Positions 37,117 to 48,816 of a DNA stretch of 64,000 bases are shown piece by piece. The notes under the pieces are model-generated. The model was not told where the DNA came from. It made no database searches and saw nothing but the letters and a program-made list of their open reading frames with translations. Origin of the DNA: Lasiosphaeris hirsuta (Eukaryota > Ascomycota > Sordariomycetes > Sordariales > Lasiosphaeriaceae); contig JAUKUA010000005.1 in NCBI GenBank assembly GCA_030549175.1, positions 3,596,001 to 3,660,000 on the forward strand. The letters are read 5' to 3'. Numbering within the stretch: the first letter of the stretch is position 1; every line of letters starts with the position of its first letter. A program made the position numbers and the translations under genes.

Positions 37117-38058
37117 TCAGTCTGTGTCTTCACTCCAGGCGCTCCAATCACTCTCGCCACCATCACTGCCGCCGTCACCGCCTTCACGGCTACTGTCGTC
37201 CGAGATGACAATGTAGACCCTCTTCTCCTCCCCGGCCTGGCCCTCCCCCAGACCTCCCGACGCCGCCAAAGAACTCCTGGTCACTCGCCGTGTTCGCTCT
37301 GGAGAAATCGGATGGGCCGTGGCCTTTTTAGCCAGGCCAAACAGCATGCCCACCGACCGTCTCTTCCCAGCGGCCGTAGGCACCGGCCCGCGCTGACCCC
37401 TATTTAGCTTGCCCGTTCCTGTTCCTGTTCCTGTTCCTTTTCCTGTCCCTGTGCTAGTCTTTTGCTTGGGTTTCTGTAGCTTCTGTGGCTTCTTCACCCC
37501 GGCGCCGTGGCTGACCGCCCGGCCTCCCCACTGCCTCGCGACCTCATTGAGCTTGTCCAAGATCTCGCCGCGGGCGTCGTCTCGGCTCATTCCGTGACTG
37601 AGAAACCAGTCGTAGCTGGTGTGGCAGTGGCGGATGTGGGCCCGCACGGCGAGCTTGACCCTCTGCTGCAAGTCGACCTTGCCGGCCCTGCCCACGCGCC
37701 GGCTGTGCTTCTTGAGCGCCTGGTTCAGGATTTTGGGGATCTCGCCGCGGGGCGTCTGCGGGAACAGGCGGACCAGCTCCTGCTCGAAGGTGCCCTCGAG
37801 GGCAGCGTCCCGCTTCTGCACGGCTGACGCGCGCTTGGCGGCCGTCGCGCGGTGCTCGGCCACCACGGCGTCGTGCACCCACGCCGGACACCGCAGCCCG
37901 AGCGGCCGGTTGGCCTTGTCGAAGACGACGTACAGCGTCTGGCCCGCCGCGTGCGTCTTCTGGCGGCAGTTCTTGGTGATGTAGACGTCACCCTTGGGCA
38001 CGAATTGGTAGCCCGACGGCATCGGGCTGAAGAAGCGGACTTCTGGCTCGGCTGCCAT
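37117..38058 (-). CDS. DUF2293-domain protein
   Basis: Single-exon gene, 313 residues from ATG 38058. An in-frame ATG at 38109 would add 17 residues, but the family-like start MAAEPEVRFFSPMPSGYQFVPKGDVYITKNCR favours 38058. The DUF2293 region is residues 20 to about 165. It covers the VPKG.VYIT..CR block, the LGLRCPAWVH segment and the helical LVRLFPQTPRGEIPKILNQALKKHS with RHCHTSYDWFL. Many basic residues follow, including a TGTGKGTGTGTGTGK tract coded by a short tandem repeat (about 37405-37455) and an SPERTRRVTRSS patch. The C terminus reads VYIVISDDSS and then is acidic, which matches a SUMO-interaction motif. This suggests a nuclear role (inference); the biochemical function of DUF2293 is not known to me. 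Confidence 0.85.
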   Translation of the reverse strand: MAAEPEVRFFSPMPSGYQFVPKGDVYITKNCRQKTHAAGQTLYVVFDKANRPLGLRCPAWVHDAVVAEHRATAAKRASAVQKRDAALEGTFEQELVRLFPQTPRGEIPKILNQALKKHSRRVGRAGKVDLQQRVKLAVRAHIRHCHTSYDWFLSHGMSRDDARGEILDKLNEVARQWGGRAVSHGAGVKKPQKLQKPKQKTSTGTGKGTGTGTGTGKLNRGQRGPVPTAAGKRRSVGMLFGLAKKATAHPISPERTRRVTRSSLAASGGLGEGQAGEEKRVYIVISDDSSREGGDGGSDGGESDWSAWSEDTD

Positions 38059-38109
38059 GCTGCGTGCGTGGTGGTGAGACGGAGACCCCGCTATAAGTGG
38101 TTTTTGCAT

Positions 38110-39106
38110 GCGGGTGGGAGGGGGGGAGAGGGAGATTGCGGTGATGGTGGTGGGTTTTGGTGGTCTCAGCCCAGACCGAAATTGCTGGATTGGGTGGGAC
38201 TCCGGGTGGACTGGTGTGAAGCTCTCTCATGCATTTGTCATGCCGTCAGCCCTGTGTTGCAAGTCGGTTCGCCTGTGGAAGTGAGGTTTGTCAGTTCTGA
38301 TGTCGCGGAATCGAGGTTGCGGGTTGCTTGCCAAAGCCGGGATGAAGCGTACCGTGACGGGCTTGATGTGGATGAGAAGTGGGTACTGATGTGTCGACGT
38401 GGCACCTCGACAAATGGAGTTTTTCGGGGACCCAAAACAGCTGGCCGGAGCGCTCTTTTGTCACCGCAAAGCCGGACTGTGTCTTTGTCGAGGAGAATTG
38501 AACAGCCGGCTGGCCCGCGCCATCGAGTCTGCTTTGTTGTTTTGTTTGTTGACCGTTTTCACAGCGCTGTCTCGGCCGTCCGTTTCTGGCGCACGGTCTT
38601 TCTCCAATCTTGAATCATTGGACGGACCATTACGGAAAATAATATCACCTTCGCCTGCCTCACGCGACCACCGCGGCCAAGAGTCTGGCTGGTGTTGATG
38701 AAGACATCCCAGCTCAGGCTGCAAATGTTGTCTTTGTACAGAAATAACACACACGCGAGACACAGCCCGACTTTGAAAAGATGCCGAATACTCATCATTG
38801 GTACGTATCTCATCTTCGTACCTACCATTTTAGTATTATTGAATTTCTTCAACAAAGCTTCTTTCGTCACATCTATTGGTACTAGCCTACTTGAATTACG
38901 TACTGTCTCTCTTTCAATCGCCGTTACTTTGCAGGGTAAACTTGTTACGGATTCGAATGAATAATCAACAATCGCCTTCAAGTTCCTGGTAAGTACAGCT
39001 CACCCCTTTGATATACAATCATGGCTGCGTTGTTCAACAAATACCCTCACGTTCAACATCCTACCTGCCTTGACAATTATACAACACCAAGCCCCCAGTG
39101 CTTTAT
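38110..39106. other. Intergenic region between DUF2293 gene and FMO gene
   Basis: About 1 kb upstream of the DUF2293 gene and downstream of the monooxygenase. The longest open frame (38559-38981, minus) shows no domain. No gene is supported. Confidence 0.5.
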
Positions 39107-40702
39107 TCAGACTAGGGAGCTTCCCTCAGCCTTGACATCAGGCTTTGCCCCAAACCAGGCCTTGGTAAGCCTGTCTTTCAAAACTGCCAACTCCTTCACC
39201 CACTCTTCCTCATGGCCCGCAATACGCGGCTCGCCAAGCGGCTCGCCATCCCGGTTCACCCAGTCAACCAGATCCTTGACATAGCCGACCTCGCGCCCCG
39301 TTTCCGCGAGCGAGTGGAACTTGCGCCCGACGCCGCGGTCCTTCACCTTCGCCTGGTACTCCTCCACCATGTCGGCCCGGGCCGGCAGAAACGCCCGGCC
39401 GCTGAACACCCGGGCCAAGACCTTGGCCTGGAAATCAAACAGGGCGAATGTCACGGCATGGTACGGCACGCCGATGAAGGCCAGCGTGGGGTCGGGGATG
39501 TAGAAGATGTCCTTGTGCAGGTTGTGCGCCATGTTGCCGTCCGAGGTCACCAGCAGCTCGGGCCCGGCATCGGCCGGCGCCACCGTGTCCGACTGCAGGT
39601 GTGGCAGGAAGGGGTACGAGGTGATGTAGCCCACGGCAATCACCACGTGGTGGATGTCCTGGAGAACCGTGCCGTCCTTCAGCACGATGGAGCCCGGGAG
39701 TGGGGTGTCGTCGCCGAGCTGCTGTTCGTCGCCCTCGACCAAGGAATCGTTCAGCACGAACCTATCCACCTCCCCGATGCGGATGGTGCTTTTCGGGAGC
39801 AGGTGGGCGGGCGTGTCGTACAGGCCCCCGCGCACGCTCTGGTAGACCGTGCTGGCGATGCCGGCCGTCTCTCGGCAGATGTCGGACCCCGACACGCCGG
39901 CGCCGATCACCAGGATGTTTTTGCCCCGGAACTTGTCGGGGCGGCGGTACTGCTTGGACACGGTGACGCGGGCGGGGAAGGCGGCCTTCCACTCCCTCAG
40001 GCCCGCGAAGTCGGGCACCCGGGGCGTGCTGTAGTGGCCCGAGGCCACGGCGAGCAGGTCGAACTGCCGCGTCCGCTCGATCAGCTGGGGCCCGGCTGGT
40101 GCCCGCCGCCACTCGAGCGTGACGGTGCGCACCTCCCACTTGGTCCCGTCGGGGCTCTTCCGGGCCTCGTCGACCCGCATGTTGTACTGCGTCACGGCGT
40201 GCACCCCGTGCTTCCGACTCAGGCCCTGGATGTAGCTCTCAGCCTGGTCCTGGCTGACCTCCAGCGCCGTGCCCTCGGGCCACGGGCCGAGGCTGCTGAC
40301 CAGGATACTGGTGGGGATGTTGTTGGTGAGGCCGGCGTAGCAGGCCCCCGGCGGCGCGAAGCGGACCTCGAGGCTCGTGCTGTCCGCCGTCTCCAATGCT
40401 TCACCACCGTCGTCCTTGCGGCTCTCGCCGTCGACGGGGGAGTCCGGGGGCGGTGTCGCGTAGGCGAACTCGCCCGGCTGTGAGGGCTGGTAGTCGGCCA
40501 GGGACGGGAGCTGGCTGGGATAGGGCGGGTCGTCGGGCACGCGCTCGTCAAAGTGCCAGATGCCGCCGGCCACGTCGGCCCGCTCGAACACTGTCACGGA
40601 TAGTCCTTCCTTGAGCAGGTAGGCCGCCGCGGAAATCCCCCCGATGCCGGCGCCAATCACGGCCACGGTCCGGCCCGGGGCGAATCGCGACTCGGAGGCC
40701 AT
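39107..40702 (-). CDS. FAD/NAD(P)H flavin-containing monooxygenase-like enzyme
   Basis: Intronless gene, 531 residues. The N-terminal FAD-binding Rossmann motif is VAVIGAGIGGISAAAYLL, ending at VTVFERADVAGGIW. A second dinucleotide motif, NILVIGAGVSGSDICRE, binds NAD(P)H in the class B monooxygenase fold. The LAVASGHYSTPRVPDFAG segment corresponds to the ATG motif region. C-terminally IFYIPDPTLAFIGVPYHAVTFALFDFQA matches fungal FMO-like proteins. In place of the histidine of the usual FxGxxxHS signature it reads VTVSKQYRRPDKF, so the identifying His seems to be Val. These enzymes oxygenate N- or S-containing compounds or ketones; the substrate here is unknown. Neighbouring genes give no pathway hint. 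Confidence 0.88.
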   Translation of the reverse strand: MASESRFAPGRTVAVIGAGIGGISAAAYLLKEGLSVTVFERADVAGGIWHFDERVPDDPPYPSQLPSLADYQPSQPGEFAYATPPPDSPVDGESRKDDGGEALETADSTSLEVRFAPPGACYAGLTNNIPTSILVSSLGPWPEGTALEVSQDQAESYIQGLSRKHGVHAVTQYNMRVDEARKSPDGTKWEVRTVTLEWRRAPAGPQLIERTRQFDLLAVASGHYSTPRVPDFAGLREWKAAFPARVTVSKQYRRPDKFRGKNILVIGAGVSGSDICRETAGIASTVYQSVRGGLYDTPAHLLPKSTIRIGEVDRFVLNDSLVEGDEQQLGDDTPLPGSIVLKDGTVLQDIHHVVIAVGYITSYPFLPHLQSDTVAPADAGPELLVTSDGNMAHNLHKDIFYIPDPTLAFIGVPYHAVTFALFDFQAKVLARVFSGRAFLPARADMVEEYQAKVKDRGVGRKFHSLAETGREVGYVKDLVDWVNRDGEPLGEPRIAGHEEEWVKELAVLKDRLTKAWFGAKPDVKAEGSSLV

Positions 40703-43288
40703 GGTAAAGCGTCAAACTGGCGGTATAAGCATGTATGTTGGGTAAATCTGGGCATCTAAGGAGGGAAGAGTTAGTATAGTCCGCCGCGGTTGCAATGCCA
40801 AGCGAAACGGCGGGAACGGCACCGGGCGAGGCTAGGGTTAAGTACCCAGGTTCGAGCGGGTGCTCTGGTCGGTGGCCACCTCGAGCTCACGGCAAAATGA
40901 TAGTGGCAATAAGAATGGGAATGGGCGTTTGGTGTCGCTGACCAACGCTGCAGTGGCACCCCTCCTCACCGGGGTCGAGCACGCCATTCGACCGTCAGGA
41001 TGGCGCAAATCCGATACCAACATCGGGGTCGGCCCTCGGAGCGACTCCGCATAGGCTATCGTCGTCGGAGTCCCAAATGTCACAATTCGTGGACTTGTAA
41101 GGATTGTAGAGAAGGGCAGTGGCCATGCCTCTTTCGGTCGCCTGCTAGACTCAAACCATCGTAAACTCTCCAGAGCTCAACTCGAAGGCACAACACGCCG
41201 CGGAGCGGCACTCCGATTCGCCGGCTGCCTTCTACAAACGGAGGTGCAATTATGCACCGGATATGGCGAATTTGATACCACGGGGACGTGGGGGTTTGCC
41301 CTCTTCGTGGGGCGAATCCGCCCACCGACCTGACAGAAAATCGGATAGGTCAGCCCCGACACCAAAAAAAGACTCGACTTGGAAGCTATTCGGACGAAAA
41401 CGCCTAGGTCTTACAGATGATGGATACCCATTGCATGGCCGTGGAGCTAGCAGGAGCCGTGCACCAACAACCCAAAAGTGAGGCGCCGCCAAAGTGATTG
41501 AATACAAGTTGGTGAACGACCCCGTTTGCCGCTCTCGACATTTGGTGCTATTCCAGGTCAATATTTAGGAACCAGCATCTTTAAACTCTACAGACAGCCC
41601 ATTTGATGCGGGAACAGCATCTATGGTTCTGACAAGTAGACAAGTAGATAGATAAGAAGATGGGTAGACAGTGAGTGGCTTCCTCATGGCCCTAGCGCCC
41701 GCCTGGGCCTACATCTTGGGCCTGGCCGGGGACCATTCCTAACCTTAACCTCTTGACCTAATTTACTCTACGGAATATAGCACAATTGCCAGTATCTATG
41801 TGAATTGAGTCGGGATCGCCAAATACCCCTTTCAAATTGGTACTACTAGGATGCTGATACTGATCGAATATGGCTACATGGATCCCTGGCGAGTCGCTGC
41901 CTGGATCTACAGCACTGTGGAACGCCAAGCTAATGTCCTATAGGCTACACACCCTCCGAAGCACACGTTAACACAGCCGCTGCACCGTCTGGCTCCTAAT
42001 CGCGCACATAGCCACAGCCTTTAAAGTCGCGGGTAGCAGCTAGGGAGCACGCTGCGCTTCATCACATGCCCTGACCAGTATTTCTTTCTTTCTTTCTTTC
42101 TTTCTCATCGTTTTCCTTTCCGTACGGCCTGTTTATGTACCTGCATACCACTTTGTACGCTTATTGGTGATAATACTAGCTGCAGGCAGCTGTATGGCAA
42201 TAACTCGCCCCTGCCTGTTTCTTGTTGAGAACATCTCAGCATAGCATTGGAAGTATCGGCTAGGAAAGAATAATTCAATGGACATACTACAACGATGTAC
42301 TTCTACCCCCGTAATCTCAATAGTTCTTTCGTCGATGCCGCCCGCCGTTTACTGCGAGTTGACGAGCAAACAATCGTTGACGTACGAATTTGATTCAACA
42401 AAACAGTCGCTGTATGCCGTCTAGCTAGGTATTGGCTTATCTGTTCAAACGACGGCCAAGGGTAGACTCCTGTCGTCAACCACCGTCAACTTTGGAAGGA
42501 TGTCCTGGTGGGTGAGAGAGACTACATAAATAAGTCTAGGATGCCTGATTGGGCTCAGATATGTATGCTTGGCATAAGGCGCTCGCTAGAAATGACGTTA
42601 AATCGCTCAACACCTGGTCTCGAAATACTCTCCTTAAAAACTACCACTACTGGGGACCTTTGAGGACCTTTGATGACCTGTATTTGGTTCTTTCAATATG
42701 TTTTCATGATTTCCTGTTTTCACTTCGTACCCTTTTCAAGAAAATACTACTACCCCTCACTCTATTTTTTCTTTGGCGAGCTCTCATTGGTCGGTCAGAA
42801 AGATAAGAAGCTGGCGGTTTGGTGGAGGTGGCTCGTGCTTTTCATTGCAGAGCTCCACGTGAGCTCCAATGGATGGGCACCTGGACGTCATCGTGCAACG
42901 TGATAGGAACTAGGAAGGAAACCGCGCGATGCGCCCAGTGCGCGGCCGATGCGCCTTTACGCCTTCACGGCCTTCCACAATCACCACGACGAAACTCGAG
43001 TGTCAGATTGTCTTGCCAGCTTGTCCCGTCGTGCCCGTCAGCTTCCACCAGCTTGCAAGCTTATCGCCCGCGAATGGCAGGGCTGAGACGCCGGCCCCCT
43101 GCAGTTTACGGTCAGCCATAATCGCACAGCGTCCGCGACGCGCCCAAGCTGAATTGTCTTCTCAGCTTCTTCAGGTTTCCCATGCTGCTGTCTCTTGCCT
43201 ATAAACATTCGCGCTCCTGATCGGCGGCCGGCAGCGCTCTTCACTCTTGCTCGGCTTCAATTGACCTAGCTAGCGATCAATCGACGCC
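40703..43288. other. 2.6 kb divergent intergenic region, AT-rich in its middle
   Basis: No supported gene between the FMO-like gene and the CorA-type gene. From about 41580 to 42800 the sequence is visibly richer in A/T than its surroundings and contains short TAGATAGATAAG repeats (41630-41665) and a TTTC run. It may hold promoter sequence and repeat relics. Confidence 0.5.
42081..42105. repeat. (TTTC)6 tetranucleotide repeat
   Basis: Six uninterrupted TTTC units in the AT-rich intergenic region. Confidence 0.95.
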
Positions 43289-45455
43289 ATGTCCGACATG
43301 TCGCTTCCAACTGACGAGGGTGGGCGTCCATCGCCTTCGCATCCGCAATCGCACGACTTTGCGACCGACATCTCTTCGCCTGTCACCGCTACGCCCCCAG
43401 CTCCCCAGCCGGGGGCGACGACGCCGGATGTCTCCAGACCTAGTCCGCATGTCCATTATGCCCTCAACCCGATTGATACCAGCGTTGGTGGTGACCATAC
43501 GCTTGAGGGCGGCAATGGCAATGGCAATTCGACCAGTATCCCCGGCCGCGCCTTTGGTCGCTCTAACACTGACCAGAGCGCCATCACCCCCATTTCGCGT
43601 CGTCGCACCCGTGTAGGCACCTTCAGGACCGTCGAGGACTTTGATGACTTTGAAGTCCGCCCTGGCTGGCATCGTTCGTTCGCCTTTACCTGTCCCTGAA
43701 ACCCCCCCCCCCCACCTGATGCTAATACGCCCGGCCGTAGCTGGTTCTGAGCCAGGCGTTGACCCGAGCAAACCCGATGGCGGCCACGCCTCCATGCCAA
43801 CCCTCAGTGCGCCATGCGATATCACGATTGTCGATTTCTCCCAGGACAATCTGTCTATCCGCAGACTTGACAACGAGACCCTGGGCCCGTTTCTCACCCT
43901 CCCTCAACCAAAGTGGGTCAAATGCCGCTGGATCAATGTCAACGGTCTCAGCTGGGACGTGATACAAACTCTAGGGCGACACAAGAGTCTGCACAAGCTG
44001 GCTATTGAGGACATTATGAATACACGGAACAGGACGAAGGCCGAGTGGTACGTGGAGAGCGCTTACGTGAGTAGGCCGAGTTGTTGATTGCCCTTTAGGT
44101 TCCCGACACATTCTTTTATGGTTTTGACCCTGCAAAAACTTGTTCATCTCTACGACTCTGACGACGATGACGACGATGACTATGGCTCAGACGCCGACGT
44201 ATTAAGTCAGCCTGGTAGTATTCGGAGTGGGCGGAGCGGTCGGAGCGGGCGCAAACGATCCAAGCTTTGGAGAAAAGTCCGAAGCTTGTTCGACGGCAAC
44301 GGCCGCGGTCCGACGGAAACTATTGAGACGGGAAAGCCCCCGTTTCCCGGAGATGTTGCACGCGAAGCGCAAAGGCAATTTAGGTCACACCCGACGGGAT
44401 TTTCCGACGTCTTCGACCCCAGTCAGGTCCGGACGTTGCAGAGGTACCATGCGTCGCCGAATGACCCCCGAACCTTGTTCATGGAGAAGAATTCCGCCTT
44501 GAGCCGTAAAAAGCTCGCCGTGACTTGCGAGCAGGTATCCATGTTCATCACTCAAGACAATACCATTATCAGCTTCTTTGAGGTATCGGCCCAAGATGTT
44601 GAAGCGCCTATTGTCCGGCGTCTTCAGACAAGCGACACCATTATCCGGCAGTAAGCTATGCCGCCCTCGTGGCTCGATCTGCATCAACTGATCATCCCAC
44701 TAGGTCTTGCGATGCCTCCATGGTTGGGCAAGCGATCATCGACGCCATAATTGATCTAGCCATCCCCGTGACGGCTTGCTATGGCGATGTGATTGGTGAC
44801 CTCGAACTTGACGTCTTGACAAGACCAACCCTTGAGCATACCAAGAGCCTTTACGTTGTCATCACCGAGATCAACAAAATGCTGAGTTTCATCAACCCCA
44901 TCATCACACTCATCAACGCCATTCGTGATCACAAGACAGAATTGGGCCAAGATGCGACCATGCATATGCTCCAAGACCCAAGCAAAGGAGTCATCATCAC
45001 GCACATCACCTACACGTATCTCGGCGACGTCTTGGACCATTGCGTCCTCATCACCGAGTCTCTCAACCAATTGAAGAGCTCGGCTGACGGCATGATTGGC
45101 TTGATCTTCAACACCATCTCTGCCTACCAGAACGAGTCTATGAAGCAGCTTACAGTGGCTACCATCATCTTCCTGCCATTGACATTCTTGACTGGGTATT
45201 TCGGTCAGAACTTTGAGCCGTTCACCGTCTTGAAGGAAGACGTGGGCTATTTGTAAGTGCGAGGGGCTTGTTTGCGACGTGCGCCCAAGCTAACATTTTT
45301 GAAGCTGGAAAATCGCAGTCCCCGTGGTAGTCGCCGTCATCCTCATCTTGTTCAAGGATGTCATCTATGACTACTTCAAGTTCCTGTCTCAGCGGCGCTA
45401 TATCGTGCACCTTAAGAAGACCCATCGAAAATCACGGAAATTGAAGCGGTTTTAG
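43289..45455 (+). CDS. CorA-type divalent-metal transporter (ALR/MNR2-like)
   Basis: Membrane transporter of the CorA/ALR superfamily (magnesium or related divalent metals). Five exons, 43289-43673, 43741-44047, 44099-44650, 44704-45252 and 45305-45455, give 647 residues. Introns are 67, 51, 53 and 52 nt. Intron 1 has a weak GTTCGT donor and a C12 run. Intron 2 uses GTACGT; the later GTGAGT is out of frame. Landmarks are a disordered N terminus, [16 protein letters not shown], the segment [30 protein letters not shown], an Asp run, then long helices through [18 protein letters not shown]. Two C-terminal membrane segments follow: [19 protein letters not shown] and [16 protein letters not shown]. 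The pore motif reads YFGQNF, so the classical GMN is GQN here. The selectivity is thus uncertain. Confidence 0.92.
43702..43713 (+). repeat. C12 tract in CorA-type gene intron 1
   Basis: A run of 12 C on the sense strand between donor and branch point of the first intron. Confidence 0.9.
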
Positions 45456-45833
45456 GGTTAGACACTGGAAACCAAGTGTCTCAAATCGCCTTTGAGAATC
45501 TTGGGGGTCTTTGTGTACCCGTGTCCTATGTCCCCCCGCATATCCTGTACCGCTTTCTCCGCAACCCCCTACCTTCTCGGACCTACCAGCCGATAAGTCA
45601 TAGGCATTTGGGGACCACTGCCGAGAGGGGGGCACATATTCCCGCCACTCAATCAATATTGGGGAGGCTTATGCGTTCCCCCCCCCCCCCCCCCCCCGCA
45701 TCCTCTGGACTTCAAGATGGTGGATTCGCCCATTCAATCAGAGGCTCGTACGGTGCTAGCGACGAGGCAGCTATACAACACATCAAACATTGACCGCCGC
45801 CCAATACAATAATACAAGTACCACCAAACATCA
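45456..45833. other. Intergenic region with C20 tract
   Basis: About 380 bases between the CorA-type gene and the aldehyde dehydrogenase. A C20 run lies at 45678-45697, 137 bases before the dehydrogenase start codon. No gene is seen. Confidence 0.7.
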
Positions 45834-47383
45834 ATGGCTACCCGTACCGAAGACATTATTGCTCAGCCACAGCTCTTGTTTATCGAGGGCTACCAGGCTA
45901 GTTCCGACAATGCCACCTTTCCGGTGAAGAACCCAATGACAGGCAATGCTCTTTACGATTGCTCTTCTGCAACCATACAAGACTATGCACTCGCCATTGA
46001 GAAGGCACATGCGGCCTATCAGCTCTGGTCCAGGACGAGTCCTTCGGCCCGGCGCCTGATTTTCTTGAAAGCCGCCGAGATTTTGGAGTCATACGTCAAT
46101 AGTGAAGCACCTGAACTCCTATCGCAGGAGGTTTCGGCGACTAAACACTGGATCAAGGTCAACATGCATGCGGCGGCAGGCACCTTCAGGGAGACGGCAG
46201 GCCTTGTCACGCAGATCAAGGGAGAGATTGTGCCCGCGGACCGGCCAGGGACGACGATTCTGGTGGAGCGTCAGGCAGTCGGCGTGGTCTTTGCGATATC
46301 ACCCTGGAATGCTCCTGTTTGTTGCCTCCCCATGAGTTTGCATGCTGTATGTGCTAACGCGGGGAGCAGGTGAATCTCACAGCGCGTGCGATCGCCTGCC
46401 CCTTGATTTGCGGTAACACGGTTGTCCTCAAGCCATCGGAGCTCAGCCCCAAGTGCCAGCATCTCGTCGTCAAGGCATTGACTGTTGCTGGCTTGCCGCT
46501 CGGCTGCCTGAGTTTCCTTCCTACTAGTTCGGAAAGAGCGCCGGAGGTGACCGAATATGCCGTCAAGCACCCCAAAGTCCTGCGTGTGAACTTTACGGGC
46601 AGCGACCGAGTGGGAAAGATCATCGCGGGCTGGGCAGCCACATGCTTGAAGCAATGCGTTCTAGAGCTTGGTGGCAAAGCCCCCGTTATCGTGTTTGAAG
46701 ATGCGAATATCGACGATGCCGTCGAAGCGGTCGTCTTTGGCGCTCTTTCGAATAGCGGTCAGATATGCATGTCGACGGAGCGTGTGCTTCTGCACCAGTC
46801 GATCAGCCGAGACTTCAAGGCGAAGCTTCTGCAAAGAACGGAGGGCTTGAAGACAGGAAGCCACCTGGAGGCACCCGACGTCTCGATTTCCGGGCTGATC
46901 ACGCCCGCTTCTGCCACCCGAGTTCTGGACCTGATCAAGAATGCCGTCGAGGGCGGTGCCAAACTGCTGACCGGGGATCTTCGGATCACCGGGCCGAACA
47001 GGACCATTTTGGCCCCCCATGTTCTCGAGGGCGTCTCGCGAGACATGGATATCGCGCACAAGGAGGCATTCGGCCCCGTCATCATCCTTTCCGAGTTCGA
47101 GACGGACGAGGAGGCCATTGCATCAGCCAACGACAGCGAGTTCTCGCTCTGTGCCAGCGTGTTTTCGCGAGACGTCATGCGGGCAATGGACGTGGCTAGG
47201 CAGGTCAGAGCCGGCAGTTGCCACGTCAATGGCCCGACGGTCTATGTCGAGGCCACACTGCCAAACGGCGGAACCGGTGGGAGCAGTGGCTATGGCCGTT
47301 TTGGGGGGATGGCGGGGGTGGAGGCGTTCACGGAGAGGAAGATCATCACGTTGGCTAGGCCGGGGTTGAGGTTTGCTTTTTAG
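45834..47383 (+). CDS. NAD(P)-dependent aldehyde dehydrogenase (aromatic/vanillin dehydrogenase-like)
   Basis: Oxidises an aldehyde to the acid with NAD(P). Exons are 45834-46316 and 46370-47383 (498 residues, normal for the family). The 53-nt intron (GTTTGT, GCTAACG branch, GAGCAG) falls within the conserved PWNAPVNL block. Catalytic features are the Asn of SPWNAP, the cofactor motif VNFTGSDRVGKII, the general base Glu in VLELGGKAPVIVFEDA and the nucleophile Cys in NSGQICMSTERVL. EAFGPVIILSEFETDEEAI and the NGPTVYVE segment complete the fold. Overall it resembles fungal vanillin or salicylaldehyde dehydrogenases more than acetaldehyde enzymes, from the QICMSTERV and CHVNGPTV segments (inference). 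No targeting signal is seen, so it is probably cytosolic. Confidence 0.94.
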
Positions 47384-48816
47384 GACGTTCTACGGTAGAC
47401 TATGCCTTGTTATGTCAGTATCGAGAGATGCAGAGGACTTTTTGTGTATCTCTTAACCTGCCATGGTACTACGATCGGAGATCTCGGCCGCTCCCGAGAT
47501 GCGTCCGATTTTTGTCCGGTTTTAGTACATCGCCATGAATTATCGAGACTAGGGCTATCACTTATACCCAGACAGCAGACGGGTGGAATACTAAATGTTA
47601 ATTGGAGCAGGTGTGGGTTTGACCAAGTTCTCCGGGTTCCTTCGTCCAGTCTTGTTCGACAATCCACATACCAATCGAGGATGCCGAGACATATATATAT
47701 ATATATATGCAGATAGGACAGCCCTAACTCCACATATAACCAACTTCCAGAGGAAGTCTGGGTCAGTTCGCCGACACCAAGCGCTGCTTTGTAGAAAGAT
47801 TGCCTGGATACTAAAGGTAAATGCTAGCTTTTATCTAGAGTGCATCCATAACCCGGCTCCCGAGCTTTGCCGTTAGAGTTCAGAAACAACCTAGATCAAA
47901 ACCTACCAAGGGTGAAAGAGTCTCACTTTCCTCAAAATCTCGCTTTTCCTTTCCATTAGGACACGGTGCGGAGCTGTGGCAGATGCGATACCGATTTCTG
48001 TTTCAACGTTGCGACTCAGGATGTGCCTGGGAAACAACAGAAGGGGTCTTTCTGGGTCGTTACGAGGTGGAGGAATTTGGGAGCGGGGGTCCAGCATAGC
48101 GACCCCTTTTGGCTAGCCCGCAGTGGGCATCGCATGCAAGAGCACCGAAGCTCGAGGTCAACGGAGCTGCTATGGCCATATTCGCGGTTTGGGGAGTATG
48201 ATCAACGGGCGAGTGATCATGGGAGATTGTGATACACAGGCCGGATATCTCGCAAAACGCATTATCCTATGCCCGCGCTAGTAAGTAGACATTTGAGGCG
48301 GTGGTAGTTAAGAAATGATAACTAGGCAGATGATAAAGAGAGTGTAAGAGGTAAACCTATATATCAAACCGATATAAGTTTACTAATAAGAGAGGGGACT
48401 TTACAAGGTACCCTTTCAATTAGCTATTCAAGGTGGTTATGTGACAGGTCCGTAATCAGCCTAATCAACCTGTTTTACTTCAACACTAAATGTGTGAGGG
48501 CTGAATGTGCCCCGCATGCTTTCAGTCAAGATTTCTGTAATATACAGGGCAAGCACAGGAATACGAGACATCAGATGACGAACCGGGGCCAGTGGCCCAC
48601 CTACACTACGATCCTGTAAACATCAGGGTTGCTTGTGGTAGCCGTGAAATGAGACGGTTACTCGATAATCTCCCCAGTGCAACAGCGCGGTCGATTCGCT
48701 TCTGGGATATATAAGGTTCAGGCCGTCTCCGGCTTGAGGTTGGAACATGGCCGTATGGTCAAGCTCCTCACCACACACCAACTCCGATCCAACCCCCCAT
48801 CACTAACGACGACGCC
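47384..48816. other. 1.4 kb AT-rich intergenic region
   Basis: No supported gene. It contains (AT)10 at 47692-47708 and a TA-rich stretch (about 48240-48560) with many TAA/TAG triplets on both strands. The right end carries a TATA box for the next gene. Confidence 0.5.
48708..48714 (+). promoter_or_regulatory. TATA box of secreted carbohydrate-binding protein gene
   Basis: TATATAA, followed by G, lies 109 bases upstream of the start codon at 48817, a spacing that leaves room for a short leader. Confidence 0.5.

Noticed and set aside
38559..38981. 140-codon frame on the minus strand between two genes
   Set aside because: No domain, and the translation does not resemble any conserved protein.
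39212..40483. 423-codon frame antisense to the FMO-like gene
   Set aside because: Shadow produced by GC-rich codons of the real gene.
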